DNA from: Croceivirga thetidis
GTDB lineage: Bacteria > Bacteroidota > Bacteroidia > Flavobacteriales > Flavobacteriaceae
Reading direction: 5' to 3'
Assembly: GCF_012272815.1 (NCBI RefSeq)
Contig: NZ_JAAWWL010000001.1
Span: forward strand, 1,365,146 to 1,429,145
DNA length: 64,000 nt
This document shows, piece after piece, positions 14,758-23,671 of the stretch; positions within the stretch are counted from its first letter, which is position 1, and the number at the start of each line of letters is the position of its first letter. The translations under genes and the position numbers were made by a program. The notes under the pieces were generated by a model. It was given only the letters and a program-made list of their open reading frames with translations. It searched no databases and was not told the DNA's origin.

Positions 14758-15906
14758 TTATTTGAAAATTTTCAAAGATATCTGCATGATTGTACCATCT
14801 TTACTTGACGAAAGTACACGAATTTTCCCACTATGGTATTCCTCTATGATTCTTTTGACCAATGAAAGTCCGAGGCCCCATCCCCTTTTTTTGGTCGTAT
14901 ATCCTGGATTGAAAATATTCTTGAATTCACTTTTTGGCAGTCCATGACCAGTATCGGATATTAGGACGTTGACCATGTTACCTTTTTGTTCAATGTCAAC
15001 ACTAATATTTCCCTTACCCTTCATCGCATCGATACCGTTTTTCACCAAGTTCTCAATGCTCCAATTGTATAAGGGTGGATTTAGCATGACTGGAATTTCT
15101 TCATTACCGCTATTCATAGAGAAATGAATAAGTTTTGAACTGCGCCTTTTTAGGTAATCAAAGGCTTTTTTTGTTTCGAGCACAACATCATATACATGCA
15201 ATTCAGGAACGGACCCAATTTTGGAAAAACGTTCTGTGATGGTTTTTAGGCGATCGATATCCTTATCAATTTCTATAGTAATCTCTTCTTTTATATGTTC
15301 AGATTTAAGTAACTCATTCCACCCTAATAACGATGTTAGAGGAGTACCAATTTGATGGGCAGTTTCTTTGGCCATGCCTGCCCAAACCTTATTCTGTTCT
15401 GAGGCCCTATAAGACTTAAAAACGAAATAGATAACAGTGCCAAAGAGTAAGAATATAAGTAACAAGGCAATTGGGTAAAACTTCAATTTGTTGATGACTT
15501 CTGAATTGCCGTAATAAATTGTTTGAAGAACTTCTCCTTCCTCAACACTTTCAATCGGCTCATTTTCTTTTGCGAATTTTTTTATTAGACGTTGTAATTG
15601 TATAGAGTCATTGGCCAGTTTTTCGTCAATATTATGAGGCTTGATTGCACCATCCTTATTGACCAATATCATAGGTGTGGAGGTATTGTTGGCCATTACT
15701 ATTAACGGAAGATTACCCAATTCGTCCTCTACTGAGGATTGTAATAATTCGGTTTGGGCACTGGCCCATATTTCAATTTTTTTGCGTTCCTCGTCCTTGA
15801 ATTTTTCGAAGAAAACATTGGTGTTCCATAAAATAAGACTGACGATAACAAAGGCAGAAATAAGCAGAAGTATGTTGGTCGTCTTCCTTTTGGGCTTAAA
15901 GTCCAT
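14758..15906 (-). CDS. Sensor histidine kinase
   Basis: A 382-residue membrane kinase with transmembrane segments at about 11-29 and 142-163 and a roughly 110-residue extracytoplasmic sensor between them. HisKA follows with ETAHQIGTPLTSLLGW, where His184 is the phosphoacceptor. The HATPase domain has the N box (ENLVKNGIDAM), G1 (DTGHGL) and G2 (GWGLGLSLVK). No response regulator is adjacent, so its partner is elsewhere. The next gene downstream encodes a zinc-ribbon membrane protein. Confidence 0.92.
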   Translation of the reverse strand: MDFKPKRKTTNILLLISAFVIVSLILWNTNVFFEKFKDEERKKIEIWASAQTELLQSSVEDELGNLPLIVMANNTSTPMILVNKDGAIKPHNIDEKLANDSIQLQRLIKKFAKENEPIESVEEGEVLQTIYYGNSEVINKLKFYPIALLLIFLLFGTVIYFVFKSYRASEQNKVWAGMAKETAHQIGTPLTSLLGWNELLKSEHIKEEITIEIDKDIDRLKTITERFSKIGSVPELHVYDVVLETKKAFDYLKRRSSKLIHFSMNSGNEEIPVMLNPPLYNWSIENLVKNGIDAMKGKGNISVDIEQKGNMVNVLISDTGHGLPKSEFKNIFNPGYTTKKRGWGLGLSLVKRIIEEYHSGKIRVLSSSKDGTIMQISLKIFK

Positions 15907-16028
15907 GGATGGATTTATTGATTATTAAAGATACTCCATTTGTAAAAAAACCTGTTGAAAACCAAATGTTGAAGTCTACCGGATTACAGGTCAATTTATT
16001 TACATTTGGTTTCGCTAATTTTTGAATG

Positions 16029-16409
16029 ATGGAAATACAGGGTAGAATTAAAATGATAGATGAAACGAAAACGTACGGTAACAACGGTTTTCGTAAGCGG
16101 GAAATTGTAATAACAACAGAAGAACAATACCCACAGCATATTATGGTTGAGTTTGTTCAAGATAAAACAGATCTCTTAAACAGCTATCAGGTAGGACAGA
16201 TGGTTAAGGTTAGCATAAATCTTAGGGGTCGTGAATGGACAAATCCGCAGGGAGAAGTGAAGTACTTTAACTCCATTCAGGGTTGGCGTATTGAAAATCT
16301 TGAAAATGCACAACAAGACAATTCGAATATGCCACCTGTGCCTCCAATGGAGGCTTTTGAACCAGCTGACGATCTACAAGAAGAAGACCACGACGACCTT
16401 CCTTTCTAA
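16029..16409 (+). CDS. DUF3127 protein with an SSB-like acidic tail
   Basis: A 126-residue protein of a Bacteroidota family. The N-terminal 95 residues (KTYGNNGFRKREIVI, later VKVSINLRGREWTNPQGEVKYFNSI) have the strand-rich pattern of an OB fold. A Pro- and Gln-rich linker follows and the protein ends DDLPF, close to the DDDIPF tip by which single-strand binding proteins recruit partners. A DNA-binding or repair role is thus plausible but unproven. An ATG at 16026 would add one Met. It is followed after two bases by a fatty-acid transporter. Confidence 0.85.
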   Translation: MEIQGRIKMIDETKTYGNNGFRKREIVITTEEQYPQHIMVEFVQDKTDLLNSYQVGQMVKVSINLRGREWTNPQGEVKYFNSIQGWRIENLENAQQDNSNMPPVPPMEAFEPADDLQEEDHDDLPF

Positions 16410-16411
16410 TT

Positions 16412-17788
16412 TTGGGTGCTACAGGGCTAATTGAAAAGTTATTTAGAAGGTTCTTGCCTTCTCCTTTTACAATAGCCGTTTTATTGACTTTTTTGACCAT
16501 TCTTCTTGCCCTTTTATTAGGAAGGGAGCAAAATGGGACAAACCACCTATTTAAGATTTTCTCCTATTGGGAAAGCGGCATTTGGAATAGCGGGCTGCTC
16601 GTTTTTGCCTATCAGATGATGCTTATTCTGGTCCTAGGGCATGTGCTTGTACTTAGCCGACCAATGGAGCGACTTATTTTGCGGTTGACAAGATATGCTA
16701 AGAATACGCAAACCGCGGCAGTGTTAGTTCTAGTTCCGACAATGGTCGTTGCTTTTTTTAATTGGGGATTAGGATTGATTTTTGGAGCTATTCTTGCTCG
16801 AAAAGTCGGGGAGTATGCCCAACAGAATAACATTAAATTGAATTATCCGCTAATAGGAGCCTGTGGGTATAGCGGTCTGATGGTTTGGCATGGTGGCATT
16901 AGTGGTTCTGCACCAATCAAAGTTTCGGAAGCAGGTCATTTAAGATCACTCATGCAATTAAGTGCGGAAAACCAGACCTTGTCAAATCTTCCAGACTTAA
17001 TTTCTACTTCACTGACAGTGTTTAGCTCTTGGAATTTAGCATTGTTTGTGATAGTGCTCCTGAGTAGCGCAATTTTGGCCTATTGGTTGGGTAAATCAAC
17101 CAGCTTTACAAAGTACTCACTAAAACAATATCAATTCATTTCGGTGGATAAGAACAAGGTTTTAGGTGCAGAAAAATTGGATCACTCAAAAATTCTTTCA
17201 TATCTCTTTGCAGGGATAGTCCTTTTGGTATTTTTAGTTCAATATCTCCCTGCGTTAAAGCGATTGAACTTAACCCCTAATTTGCTGAACTTTTTTATGT
17301 TGGGCATTGCCCTATTACTCCATGGTAGTTTTAAAAGCTTTTTAAATGCCGTAGAAGAGGCTATAGGAGATGTAAGCGGAATCTTGATTCAATTTCCATT
17401 GTATTTTGGAATCATGGGAATAATGAGTGGTAGTGGTATGATAGCCCAAATCTCAGATTTTTTTGTGTCTATAAGCAATGAGGTTACCCTACCGATCCTA
17501 ACATTCTTTAGTGCAGCATTGGTAAACATATTTGTGCCCAGTGGGGGAGGTCAATGGGCTGTTCAAGGACCTTTGGTTATTGAATCAGCTTTAAAATTAG
17601 GTGTTCCATTGCCAAAGGCAATAATGGCATTGGCCTATGGTGACCAAATTACCAATATGTTACAACCGTTTTGGGCGTTGCCATTATTAGGCATTACCAA
17701 ATTAAAAGCGAATGAAATTTTACCCTACACCATACTTTTTATGGTAGTGGGCGGACTTATATTTTTGCTAGGATTACTATTTATTTAG
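16412..17788 (+). CDS. Short-chain fatty acid transporter, AtoE family
   Basis: An inner-membrane permease of 458 residues with about twelve hydrophobic segments. FNWGLGLIFGAILARKV, WHGGISGSAPIKV and FVPSGGGQWAVQGP are signature stretches of the AtoE/TIGR00366 family, which takes up butyrate and other short acids. The only start that keeps the first helix is a TTG two bases after the DUF3127 gene, suggesting translational coupling. No acetoacetate-degradation genes are adjacent. Confidence 0.85.
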   Translation: MGATGLIEKLFRRFLPSPFTIAVLLTFLTILLALLLGREQNGTNHLFKIFSYWESGIWNSGLLVFAYQMMLILVLGHVLVLSRPMERLILRLTRYAKNTQTAAVLVLVPTMVVAFFNWGLGLIFGAILARKVGEYAQQNNIKLNYPLIGACGYSGLMVWHGGISGSAPIKVSEAGHLRSLMQLSAENQTLSNLPDLISTSLTVFSSWNLALFVIVLLSSAILAYWLGKSTSFTKYSLKQYQFISVDKNKVLGAEKLDHSKILSYLFAGIVLLVFLVQYLPALKRLNLTPNLLNFFMLGIALLLHGSFKSFLNAVEEAIGDVSGILIQFPLYFGIMGIMSGSGMIAQISDFFVSISNEVTLPILTFFSAALVNIFVPSGGGQWAVQGPLVIESALKLGVPLPKAIMALAYGDQITNMLQPFWALPLLGITKLKANEILPYTILFMVVGGLIFLLGLLFI

Positions 17789-17824
17789 CGATAATTACCC
17801 GTTTTGTTCTTTTAGCAGGATCAC

Positions 17825-17845
17825 TATCTTTAAGAAAAAAGATAG
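17825..17845 (+). repeat. Inverted repeat ahead of aat
   Basis: CTATCTT and AAGATAG flank a 7-base A-rich loop immediately before the probable start of aat. It could be a weak terminator for the transporter gene, but no T-run follows. Confidence 0.35.
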
Positions 17846-17846
17846 C

Positions 17847-18515
17847 TTGGAAAATATTGGTAAAAACCAACCATTGTTCTTATTGAACGATAGGCTTGAG
17901 TTTCCACCTGTATCACATGCCAATAGCGAAGGCCTGCTGGCCGTGGGGGGAGATTTATCGCCTGAACGACTGCTGCTGGCATATCGCAGTGGAATCTTTC
18001 CATGGTTTAATGACGATGACCTGATTCTTTGGTGGAGTCCTAATCCTAGAATGGTCCTTTTTCCAGAAAGGATAAAAATTTCGAAGTCAATGTCCAAAGT
18101 ACTTCGAAATCAGCGATTCAGACTAACGGTTAACACTTGCTTTAAAGAGGTCATTGAAAACTGTTCGCGTGTGGAACGTAAGGGGCAAGATGGTACTTGG
18201 ATTACAAAAAATATGCACAAAGCTTATTTAGCCTTGCATGAAATGGGATTTGCCAAGTCTTACGAAGTCTGGGAAGGCACTAAATTGGTTGGCGGTCTTT
18301 ATGGCATTGATTTGGGCCATGTTTTCTGCGGTGAGAGCATGTTCAGTTTGGTTTCGAACGCTTCTAAATTTGCATTTATTCATTTGGCTGAAAACCTAGA
18401 GAAGGAGAATTATGAATTAATCGACTGTCAGATTTATACAGAACATCTTGAAAGTCTGGGTGCCGAAGAAATGTTCAGAGATGATTTTTTGAAAATATTA
18501 AAGCGAGAGATTTAG
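17847..18515 (+). CDS. aat: Leucyl/phenylalanyl-tRNA--protein transferase
   Basis: 222 residues. It adds Leu or Phe from tRNA to proteins with N-terminal Arg or Lys, marking them for ClpSAP degradation (N-end rule). Family landmarks are GLLAVGGDLSPERLLLAYRSGIFPW, split across the N-terminal third, WWSPNPRMVLFP, DGTWIT, GGLYG and FCGESMFS. The start is uncertain: only a TTG at 17847 precedes the conserved part. The last 18 bases overlap the converging DUF2490 gene. Confidence 0.95.
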   Translation: MENIGKNQPLFLLNDRLEFPPVSHANSEGLLAVGGDLSPERLLLAYRSGIFPWFNDDDLILWWSPNPRMVLFPERIKISKSMSKVLRNQRFRLTVNTCFKEVIENCSRVERKGQDGTWITKNMHKAYLALHEMGFAKSYEVWEGTKLVGGLYGIDLGHVFCGESMFSLVSNASKFAFIHLAENLEKENYELIDCQIYTEHLESLGAEEMFRDDFLKILKREI

Positions 18516-19190
18516 TCTACTCATAAGAAAGAGTTCATGACGCTCATATTGGGCAAGGTCTTCTAACCGATGTTCCACTCCAAATTGAAATTTGTACCGG
18601 TCATTTAGTTTCCAGCCCAGATTAACCGTAAACCTTATGTCATACTGTGGTTTTTTTTGTCTGGCTACACTCAAAAGTTTTTCAACATTAGTAACCAGAT
18701 AAGGTTCGCCCACATCTAATTTTTCACCTTTTAACGGAAAATCCGTACTGAACCGATATCGGAATCTATGCACGGTTCTAGAAGATCTTATTCGTTGTTG
18801 TGCTCGCACCCGATGGCCATATCGCACAACATTTGGGCGGGTGTTAATATTGTATTGTTGGGTGAACCGAAGTTCATTGGAACCGCCGTCAAATGGTTCT
18901 CGATGGCGGTATTGCAAGCCTACTGCTATACTTTGACCCTCACTAACCCTTAGGTTTGAAAAATGTATAAAATCAAGATGACGTGCAGATAATTCTAGAT
19001 TATTATCTCGGTACAAATAATTTCGGCTGTTCAAGGCAAAATTATGTAAATAAAAAGGGCTAACCTTATAGTTGACTGCCGCTGTTTGTTGCCATAGGCC
19101 TATGAAGTTGTCCTGTGCTTTGATTGAAAAAAAGTATAGTGTAAAAAGCATGGAGACCCAAAACCCTTTATTGGAACAATACATGGTCAT
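18498..19190 (-). CDS. DUF2490 outer-membrane-type protein
   Basis: A secreted protein of 230 residues with a signal peptide ending near FSIKAQ. The rest is made of alternating strands rich in Arg and aromatic residues (LQYRHREPF, VRYGHRVRAQQRI, FGVEHRLEDL), as in DUF2490 barrels. The function is unknown. It overlaps the upstream secreted-protein gene by 23 bases, so the two form an operon, and it overlaps aat at its 3' end. A second ATG at 19184 could also serve as start. Confidence 0.8.
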   Translation of the reverse strand: MTMYCSNKGFWVSMLFTLYFFSIKAQDNFIGLWQQTAAVNYKVSPFYLHNFALNSRNYLYRDNNLELSARHLDFIHFSNLRVSEGQSIAVGLQYRHREPFDGGSNELRFTQQYNINTRPNVVRYGHRVRAQQRIRSSRTVHRFRYRFSTDFPLKGEKLDVGEPYLVTNVEKLLSVARQKKPQYDIRFTVNLGWKLNDRYKFQFGVEHRLEDLAQYERHELFLMSRLNLSL

Positions 19191-19758
19191 ATTTTGATCT
19201 TACGGATTTTCTGGTAAGTACGTGGTGTCCATCAGAATCAAAGGTTACCTCATATGTACTATAACCTTCTTTATCTTTTGCAGTGATGATAATTTCATAG
19301 TTAATGTAAGGCAATAATAAGTTCTGAAAAGCATCTTTTAAGACTTTTACTTGGTTGCTTTCATTGGTCTGATATTGTTGTTGAATCTTTTTTACTCGGG
19401 ATTTTTCAAAGTTTTTTGAAAAATACTCTTGGATAGTTTTCCAGCTGGCGTCCGGTACGTCTTCTGGCTTTATAACGAATTCGACATCTTCCAGAACTCC
19501 GTTGAGGTCAAACTCTATGCTGTAGAACAGCCGATCTTTTTTAAATTTTATTTCAAACGATTTTTTCTCTCCATCCTGCTCTTGATAATAACGTATCTTT
19601 TTGGTGCCTTGTAGGTAGGAGGATAGGGAGTTCAAGGCTTCTTTAGGGAAGTCTTCCTTGTTTATTCGAAACTCCCGCTCTTGTTTTTTTTGCGCGAAAC
19701 CATTTAAACAGAAGCAGGCAAACAATAAAAAAAATAAAATTCTAGAACCCATTGCCAC
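19168..19758 (-). CDS. Secreted PepSY-like protein, unknown
   Basis: A 196-residue exported protein with signal peptide ending NGFAQ. Two similar halves are visible, each with a helix followed by strands (SFEIKFKKDRLFYSIEFDLNGVL near 67-89 and STYEVTFDSDGHHVLT near 167-182), which resembles PepSY/BepSY repeats. The role is unknown. It is the first gene of a two-gene unit with the DUF2490 gene, overlapping by 23 bases, and follows the GH13 gene by six bases. Confidence 0.7.
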   Translation of the reverse strand: MAMGSRILFFLLFACFCLNGFAQKKQEREFRINKEDFPKEALNSLSSYLQGTKKIRYYQEQDGEKKSFEIKFKKDRLFYSIEFDLNGVLEDVEFVIKPEDVPDASWKTIQEYFSKNFEKSRVKKIQQQYQTNESNQVKVLKDAFQNLLLPYINYEIIITAKDKEGYSTYEVTFDSDGHHVLTRKSVRSKYDHVLFQ

Positions 19759-19764
19759 AGTTAT

Positions 19765-21429
19765 TCATTTGGTTTTTTTTCGAAGAACTTTGGTCTGCCA
19801 TGGTGCTAATAAATATGAATCATCCAAATGTTCCTGAACATTGGTCTTACAAAACTCGTATTCTTCTGCATTCATATTTTTTTGAAACCGCAGATCGTTT
19901 TCACTGAAATTATGAAGAATTAGAAATTCCACATCCTTGTCCCATCTTCGGTAGACGAACAGCTCGTTGTCATCCTCGTTCAAGCATTCATAATCACCAT
20001 AGACAAGCACGTCATTTTCTTTTCTGAATTGTACCATCTCTCTATAGTAATTCAAAATGGAATTGGAATCATTTTCTTGCTGGGAAACATTGATGTCAAT
20101 ATAATTTGGATTTAGCTGCAACCATGGTGTGCCATTGGTAAATCCAGCATTTTCAGAATTATTCCATTGCATTGGTGTTCTGGCATTGTCCCGACTTTGA
20201 GAATGGACTATTTTGAAAAATTCTTCCATATCCTTTCCCTTCTTTTTTGCCTCGTTCCAAGCGTTTAATGTCTCCACATCATTATAATCAGCAATACTTG
20301 GATAGCCTACATTGGTCATACCAATCTCATCCCCTTGATAAATGTAAACAGTGCCACGTAAGGTCAACAAAAGGGTTGCCAATAACTTCGAAGACTCTAG
20401 ATGATATTCATCAACGTTTCCAAAACGGGATACCATTCTTGAAAAATCATGATTACCTAGAAAAATACTGCCCCAACCTCCATTCTTAAGAGCATTGTCC
20501 CAGTCAGTAAAAACCTTTTTGAATTTTGGCAGATCATAAGGTTGAGGGTCATATTTACCGCCTTCGCCACAATCGATAAAAAGATGGTCAAAATGAAAGA
20601 CCATGTCTAGTTCTTTTCGCTTCTCATCAACATATAAGGGCCCATTTTTTAAATCAATTCCAGGTCCTTCACCAACGGTCATGATATCGTATTTTGACAA
20701 CACCGCTTGATTCATCTCGTGCAGGTATTGGTGGATTTTTGGCCCATTAGCATAGATATTGATAATCGTATCTTGAAACTTGACGTATTGCGTGTCTTGG
20801 AAAGAGTCCGGTTTTGAAATCAATGAAATTACATCCATTCGAAAACCATCAACACCTTTTTCAAACCAATATTCAATGACTTCAAAAATTTCCTTACGAA
20901 CTTTTGGATTCTCCCAATTAAGGTCAGGTTGCTTCTTTGTGAAATAATGCAGGTAATATTGATCTGTTAACTGATCATATTCCCAAGTACTGCCATTGAA
21001 GAAAGATTCCCAATTGGTCGGTGGGCCACCATTTTTTCCATCCTTCCAGATGTAGTAATCCCGATAAGGATTCTCTTTTGATTTTCTTGATTCATTAAAC
21101 CAATAATGTTCGTCGGAGGTATGATTGGCGACAAGATCCATGACCAGCTTGAGTCCTTTTTGATGCATCTTATCCAATAGCGTATCAAAAGCTTTTTGTC
21201 CACCAAAATCTTCTGAAATTTTCCGATAGTCACTGATGTCATATCCATTGTCATCATTTGGGCTTTCATATACTGGGCAGAGCCAAATAGCATCTGCACC
21301 CAACGACTTTATATAGTCAAGTTTTTCTATGATTCCTTGAATATCGCCCATACCACTGCCGGTAGTATCGTTGAATGAACGAGGGTATATTTGATATACA
21401 ACGCTTTCTTTCCACCAGGTTTTTTTCAT
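19765..21429 (-). CDS. GH13 alpha-glucosidase (oligo-1,6-glucosidase type)
   Basis: A 554-residue cytoplasmic glycoside hydrolase with no signal peptide. The catalytic triad is visible: nucleophile Asp199 (GFRMDV), acid/base Glu254 (TVGEG) and Asp328 (LGNHD). DLVANHTS near 98 and RTPMQW near 415 are typical of the oligo-1,6-glucosidase/alpha-glucosidase subgroup. It should release glucose from short alpha-glucans or isomaltose-like sugars. No sugar transporter or SusCD pair is next to it. Two secreted-protein genes follow in the same direction. Confidence 0.92.
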   Translation of the reverse strand: MKKTWWKESVVYQIYPRSFNDTTGSGMGDIQGIIEKLDYIKSLGADAIWLCPVYESPNDDNGYDISDYRKISEDFGGQKAFDTLLDKMHQKGLKLVMDLVANHTSDEHYWFNESRKSKENPYRDYYIWKDGKNGGPPTNWESFFNGSTWEYDQLTDQYYLHYFTKKQPDLNWENPKVRKEIFEVIEYWFEKGVDGFRMDVISLISKPDSFQDTQYVKFQDTIINIYANGPKIHQYLHEMNQAVLSKYDIMTVGEGPGIDLKNGPLYVDEKRKELDMVFHFDHLFIDCGEGGKYDPQPYDLPKFKKVFTDWDNALKNGGWGSIFLGNHDFSRMVSRFGNVDEYHLESSKLLATLLLTLRGTVYIYQGDEIGMTNVGYPSIADYNDVETLNAWNEAKKKGKDMEEFFKIVHSQSRDNARTPMQWNNSENAGFTNGTPWLQLNPNYIDINVSQQENDSNSILNYYREMVQFRKENDVLVYGDYECLNEDDNELFVYRRWDKDVEFLILHNFSENDLRFQKNMNAEEYEFCKTNVQEHLDDSYLLAPWQTKVLRKKTK

Positions 21430-21506
21430 AAAATATATTCTTTTAATTAGGGAACATATATGAGGTTCGGTATCAATAAGACTTGGAATTGTATCCTAAC
21501 AAGTTG

Positions 21507-22067
21507 CTATACTTCATCATATCTGAAACAGCTAATTTCGTGATCGTTTACTATTCCTGTGGCTTGCATGAAGGCATAAATAACAGTGCTTCCAACAAAT
21601 TTGAACCCTCTTTTCTTTAAATCTTTGCTGATTTTATCTGAAAGTTCGGTCGTGGCAGGTGCATTCTTATAGTTTTCAAATTTGTTTTTGATGGGTTTTC
21701 CATCAACAAATTTCCAGAGGTATTTGCTAAAGCTCTCAAATTCATTTTGTACCGTTATAAAAGCTTTTGCATTTGAAACTGCAGAATTGACTTTTAGTTT
21801 GTTTCTTATGATGCCTGTATCCTGAAGAAGTTCGTCAATTTTAGGTTGATCGTAATTTGCAATTTTCTGGTAATCAAAATTATCAAAAGCACGTCGGAAG
21901 TTTTCACGCTTTCGAAGGATGGTAATCCAACTGAGGCCAGCTTGAAAAGTTTCTAAAATTAAGAACTCAAAGAAGGTTTCATCATCATAAACGGGAACAC
22001 CCCATTCATTATCATGGTAAGCCTCGTACAGTTCGTCACCTTGACCCCACCCACATCTTTTTTTCAT
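21507..22067 (-). CDS. tag: DNA-3-methyladenine glycosylase I
   Basis: 186 residues, the usual length. It removes 3-methyladenine from alkylated DNA in base excision repair. The zinc-snap ligands of the Tag family are all present: Cys5, His18, His176 and Cys180. The core CGWG, HDNEWGVP and QAGLSWITIL stretches match. The start codon lies 11 bases after the stop of the bicarbonate transporter gene, so it may be read through from that operon. Confidence 0.95.
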   Translation of the reverse strand: MKKRCGWGQGDELYEAYHDNEWGVPVYDDETFFEFLILETFQAGLSWITILRKRENFRRAFDNFDYQKIANYDQPKIDELLQDTGIIRNKLKVNSAVSNAKAFITVQNEFESFSKYLWKFVDGKPIKNKFENYKNAPATTELSDKISKDLKKRGFKFVGSTVIYAFMQATGIVNDHEISCFRYDEV

Positions 22068-22078
22068 GCATAAAAGTG

Positions 22079-23041
22079 CTAAAAGTTCTGCACAATATAC
22101 ATATAAAGGGGCATGCCCAAGGTAATATTAAATGGAAAGGTAATCGCCAGTGCCATGGGCAAATACAAACTTGGATTGGCCTTTGGAGCGGCCAGGCGCA
22201 TTGCTGCGGGAACCGCAATATAGGAAGCACTCGCAGCTAGAATGGCAAACAAAAACCGATTGCCAATATTATCGGTAATCAATTGACTAGCCCAAGCCAC
22301 TAGAATGCCATTGATAACCGGAACAATCAATGCAAAGAGCAGTGCAAACCAGCCTTTTTTCAAGAAATCGTTTAGCTTTTTGCCACTTGATATGCCCATA
22401 TCTAACAGAAAGACTGCTAGAAACCCCTTGAAGATATCGGTAGTAAATGGTTTTATTCCCTCAGCTTGATGGTCACTCGCCAAAAACCCGATTACAAGAC
22501 TTCCTAAAATCAAAAGTACACTACCATTGGTGAAGGAATGGTGAACCACTTTTTTCAGTTCTCCATTCTTTGGTTTGCTCTTAGAAAAAATGGCCATTAA
22601 CAATACGCCAACAATAATAGACGGAGCTTCCATAAGTGCCATTACAGCAACCATATGCCCTCCAAACTCGATTTGTTCAATTTCTAAAAACGAAACGGCC
22701 GTTACGAAAGTTACCGCACTTACCGAACCGTAAGATGCTGCAATGGCCCCTGAATTCTCAACTGAAAATTTTCGTCTAAGAATAAAATATGAATAAATAG
22801 GTACGGCTACAGCCAAGAAAATTCCGAAAAGTAATGACCAAAGAATTTCAAGGTTCAATGGGCTATGTGATAATTCCAAGCCGCCCTTAAAACCGATAGA
22901 GAAGAGTAAGTAAAGTGAAATAAATTTTGAGGAGTTCGGTGGAATCTCCAAATCGCTTTTCAATTGCACTGCTATAATTCCGAGAAAGAAAAATAGCAGT
23001 GCTGGATTTGTAAGATTGTCAATTAGTAGGTGTAGATCCAT
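22079..23041 (-). CDS. sbtA: SbtA-type sodium-dependent bicarbonate transporter
   Basis: An inner-membrane permease of 320 residues with about ten transmembrane segments in two inverted halves. The N-terminal NPALLFFFLGIIAVQLKSDLEIP, then SIGFKGG, YGSVSAVTFVTA and LDMGISSGK are family hallmarks (DUF897/SbtA). It imports bicarbonate with sodium. It is the third gene of a minus-strand unit (small membrane protein, 101-residue protein, sbtA, possibly tag), divergent from a LysR regulator. No SbtB-like PII gene is adjacent. Confidence 0.92.
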   Translation of the reverse strand: MDLHLLIDNLTNPALLFFFLGIIAVQLKSDLEIPPNSSKFISLYLLFSIGFKGGLELSHSPLNLEILWSLLFGIFLAVAVPIYSYFILRRKFSVENSGAIAASYGSVSAVTFVTAVSFLEIEQIEFGGHMVAVMALMEAPSIIVGVLLMAIFSKSKPKNGELKKVVHHSFTNGSVLLILGSLVIGFLASDHQAEGIKPFTTDIFKGFLAVFLLDMGISSGKKLNDFLKKGWFALLFALIVPVINGILVAWASQLITDNIGNRFLFAILAASASYIAVPAAMRLAAPKANPSLYLPMALAITFPFNITLGMPLYMYIVQNF

Positions 23042-23046
23042 TAATA

Positions 23047-23352
23047 CTACTCATCTTCGAGGGTAATCTCAAGCACTCCGTTAATTCGAAGTCGCTTTCC
23101 CTCGTGTCGAACCTGAGCAACGAAGTCTTTGATAACCTCTTTCTCATTTTCAAGTTCGGCTATTCTACCGTCAGGGTAATTCGTGTCAGCATCAGCGCTA
23201 CCTTCACACCATGAGAGGCGTTGAAGTTTGTGAAAATTTATTTTCTCTTGAAGCAATGCCAATATTACATCTGAGGTTTCTGAGGGTGAAAATGTACCAT
23301 CTACCAATTGAATCTTTTGGGTCGTTCTGACCGCAGTTTCTGTTAGAGCCAT
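23047..23352 (-). CDS. Unknown 101-residue protein in the sbtA operon
   Basis: A soluble acidic protein. Its middle (LLQEKINFHKLQRLSWCEGSADADTNYPDGRIAELENEKEVIKDF, residues about 33-77) is helical and charged, and it ends with a short strand (LRINGVLEITLEDE). I recognise no family. It sits five bases before sbtA and one base after the small membrane-protein gene, so a role tied to bicarbonate uptake is a fair guess from position only. It lacks the T-loop features of the PII-like regulator SbtB. Confidence 0.7.
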   Translation of the reverse strand: MALTETAVRTTQKIQLVDGTFSPSETSDVILALLQEKINFHKLQRLSWCEGSADADTNYPDGRIAELENEKEVIKDFVAQVRHEGKRLRINGVLEITLEDE

Positions 23353-23353
23353 T

Positions 23354-23587
23354 CTAATTTCTTTTTATTTGTTGTTTTCCTAATACATGAATTCCCACTA
23401 ATGCAAATACGATGCATGATCCCATGGCCAACCAACCAAAAAATAGGTAATCGTTTAGTGATGATAGTGCTAGCATACCAGCAAAGACCAAGGCCAAAAG
23501 CGTTATGGCGATAGGGCTTAACTTAGTCCTAACCACATCTTTTTCCTGAATTTTATTTTCTTGTCTTATCGTTGTTTTGTAACCCAT
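23354..23587 (-). CDS. Small two-helix membrane protein in the sbtA operon
   Basis: A 77-residue protein with two hydrophobic segments, about residues 25-43 and 48-68, joined by a short loop (NDYLFFG); the N-terminus is charged. The function is unknown. I chose the ATG at 23587 (MGYKTT); an upstream TTG at 23608 adds seven residues. It is the first gene of the sbtA unit and lies opposite the LysR gene. Confidence 0.65.
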   Translation of the reverse strand: MGYKTTIRQENKIQEKDVVRTKLSPIAITLLALVFAGMLALSSLNDYLFFGWLAMGSCIVFALVGIHVLGKQQIKRN

Positions 23588-23620
23588 GACGTTAAAATTG
23601 TGATGCAAAGGTGAAACAAA

Positions 23621-23635
23621 ATAATATTAAATTAT
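23621..23635. promoter_or_regulatory. LysR-type binding site candidate
   Basis: ATAATATTAAATTAT is a palindrome with the T-N11-A layout typical of LysR-family sites. It lies in the 84-base gap between the sbtA unit and the divergent LysR gene. The region is very AT-rich, so chance is a real alternative. Confidence 0.4.
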
Positions 23636-23671
23636 TATTTATATTTATTATCAAAAACATAACGAAAATTT

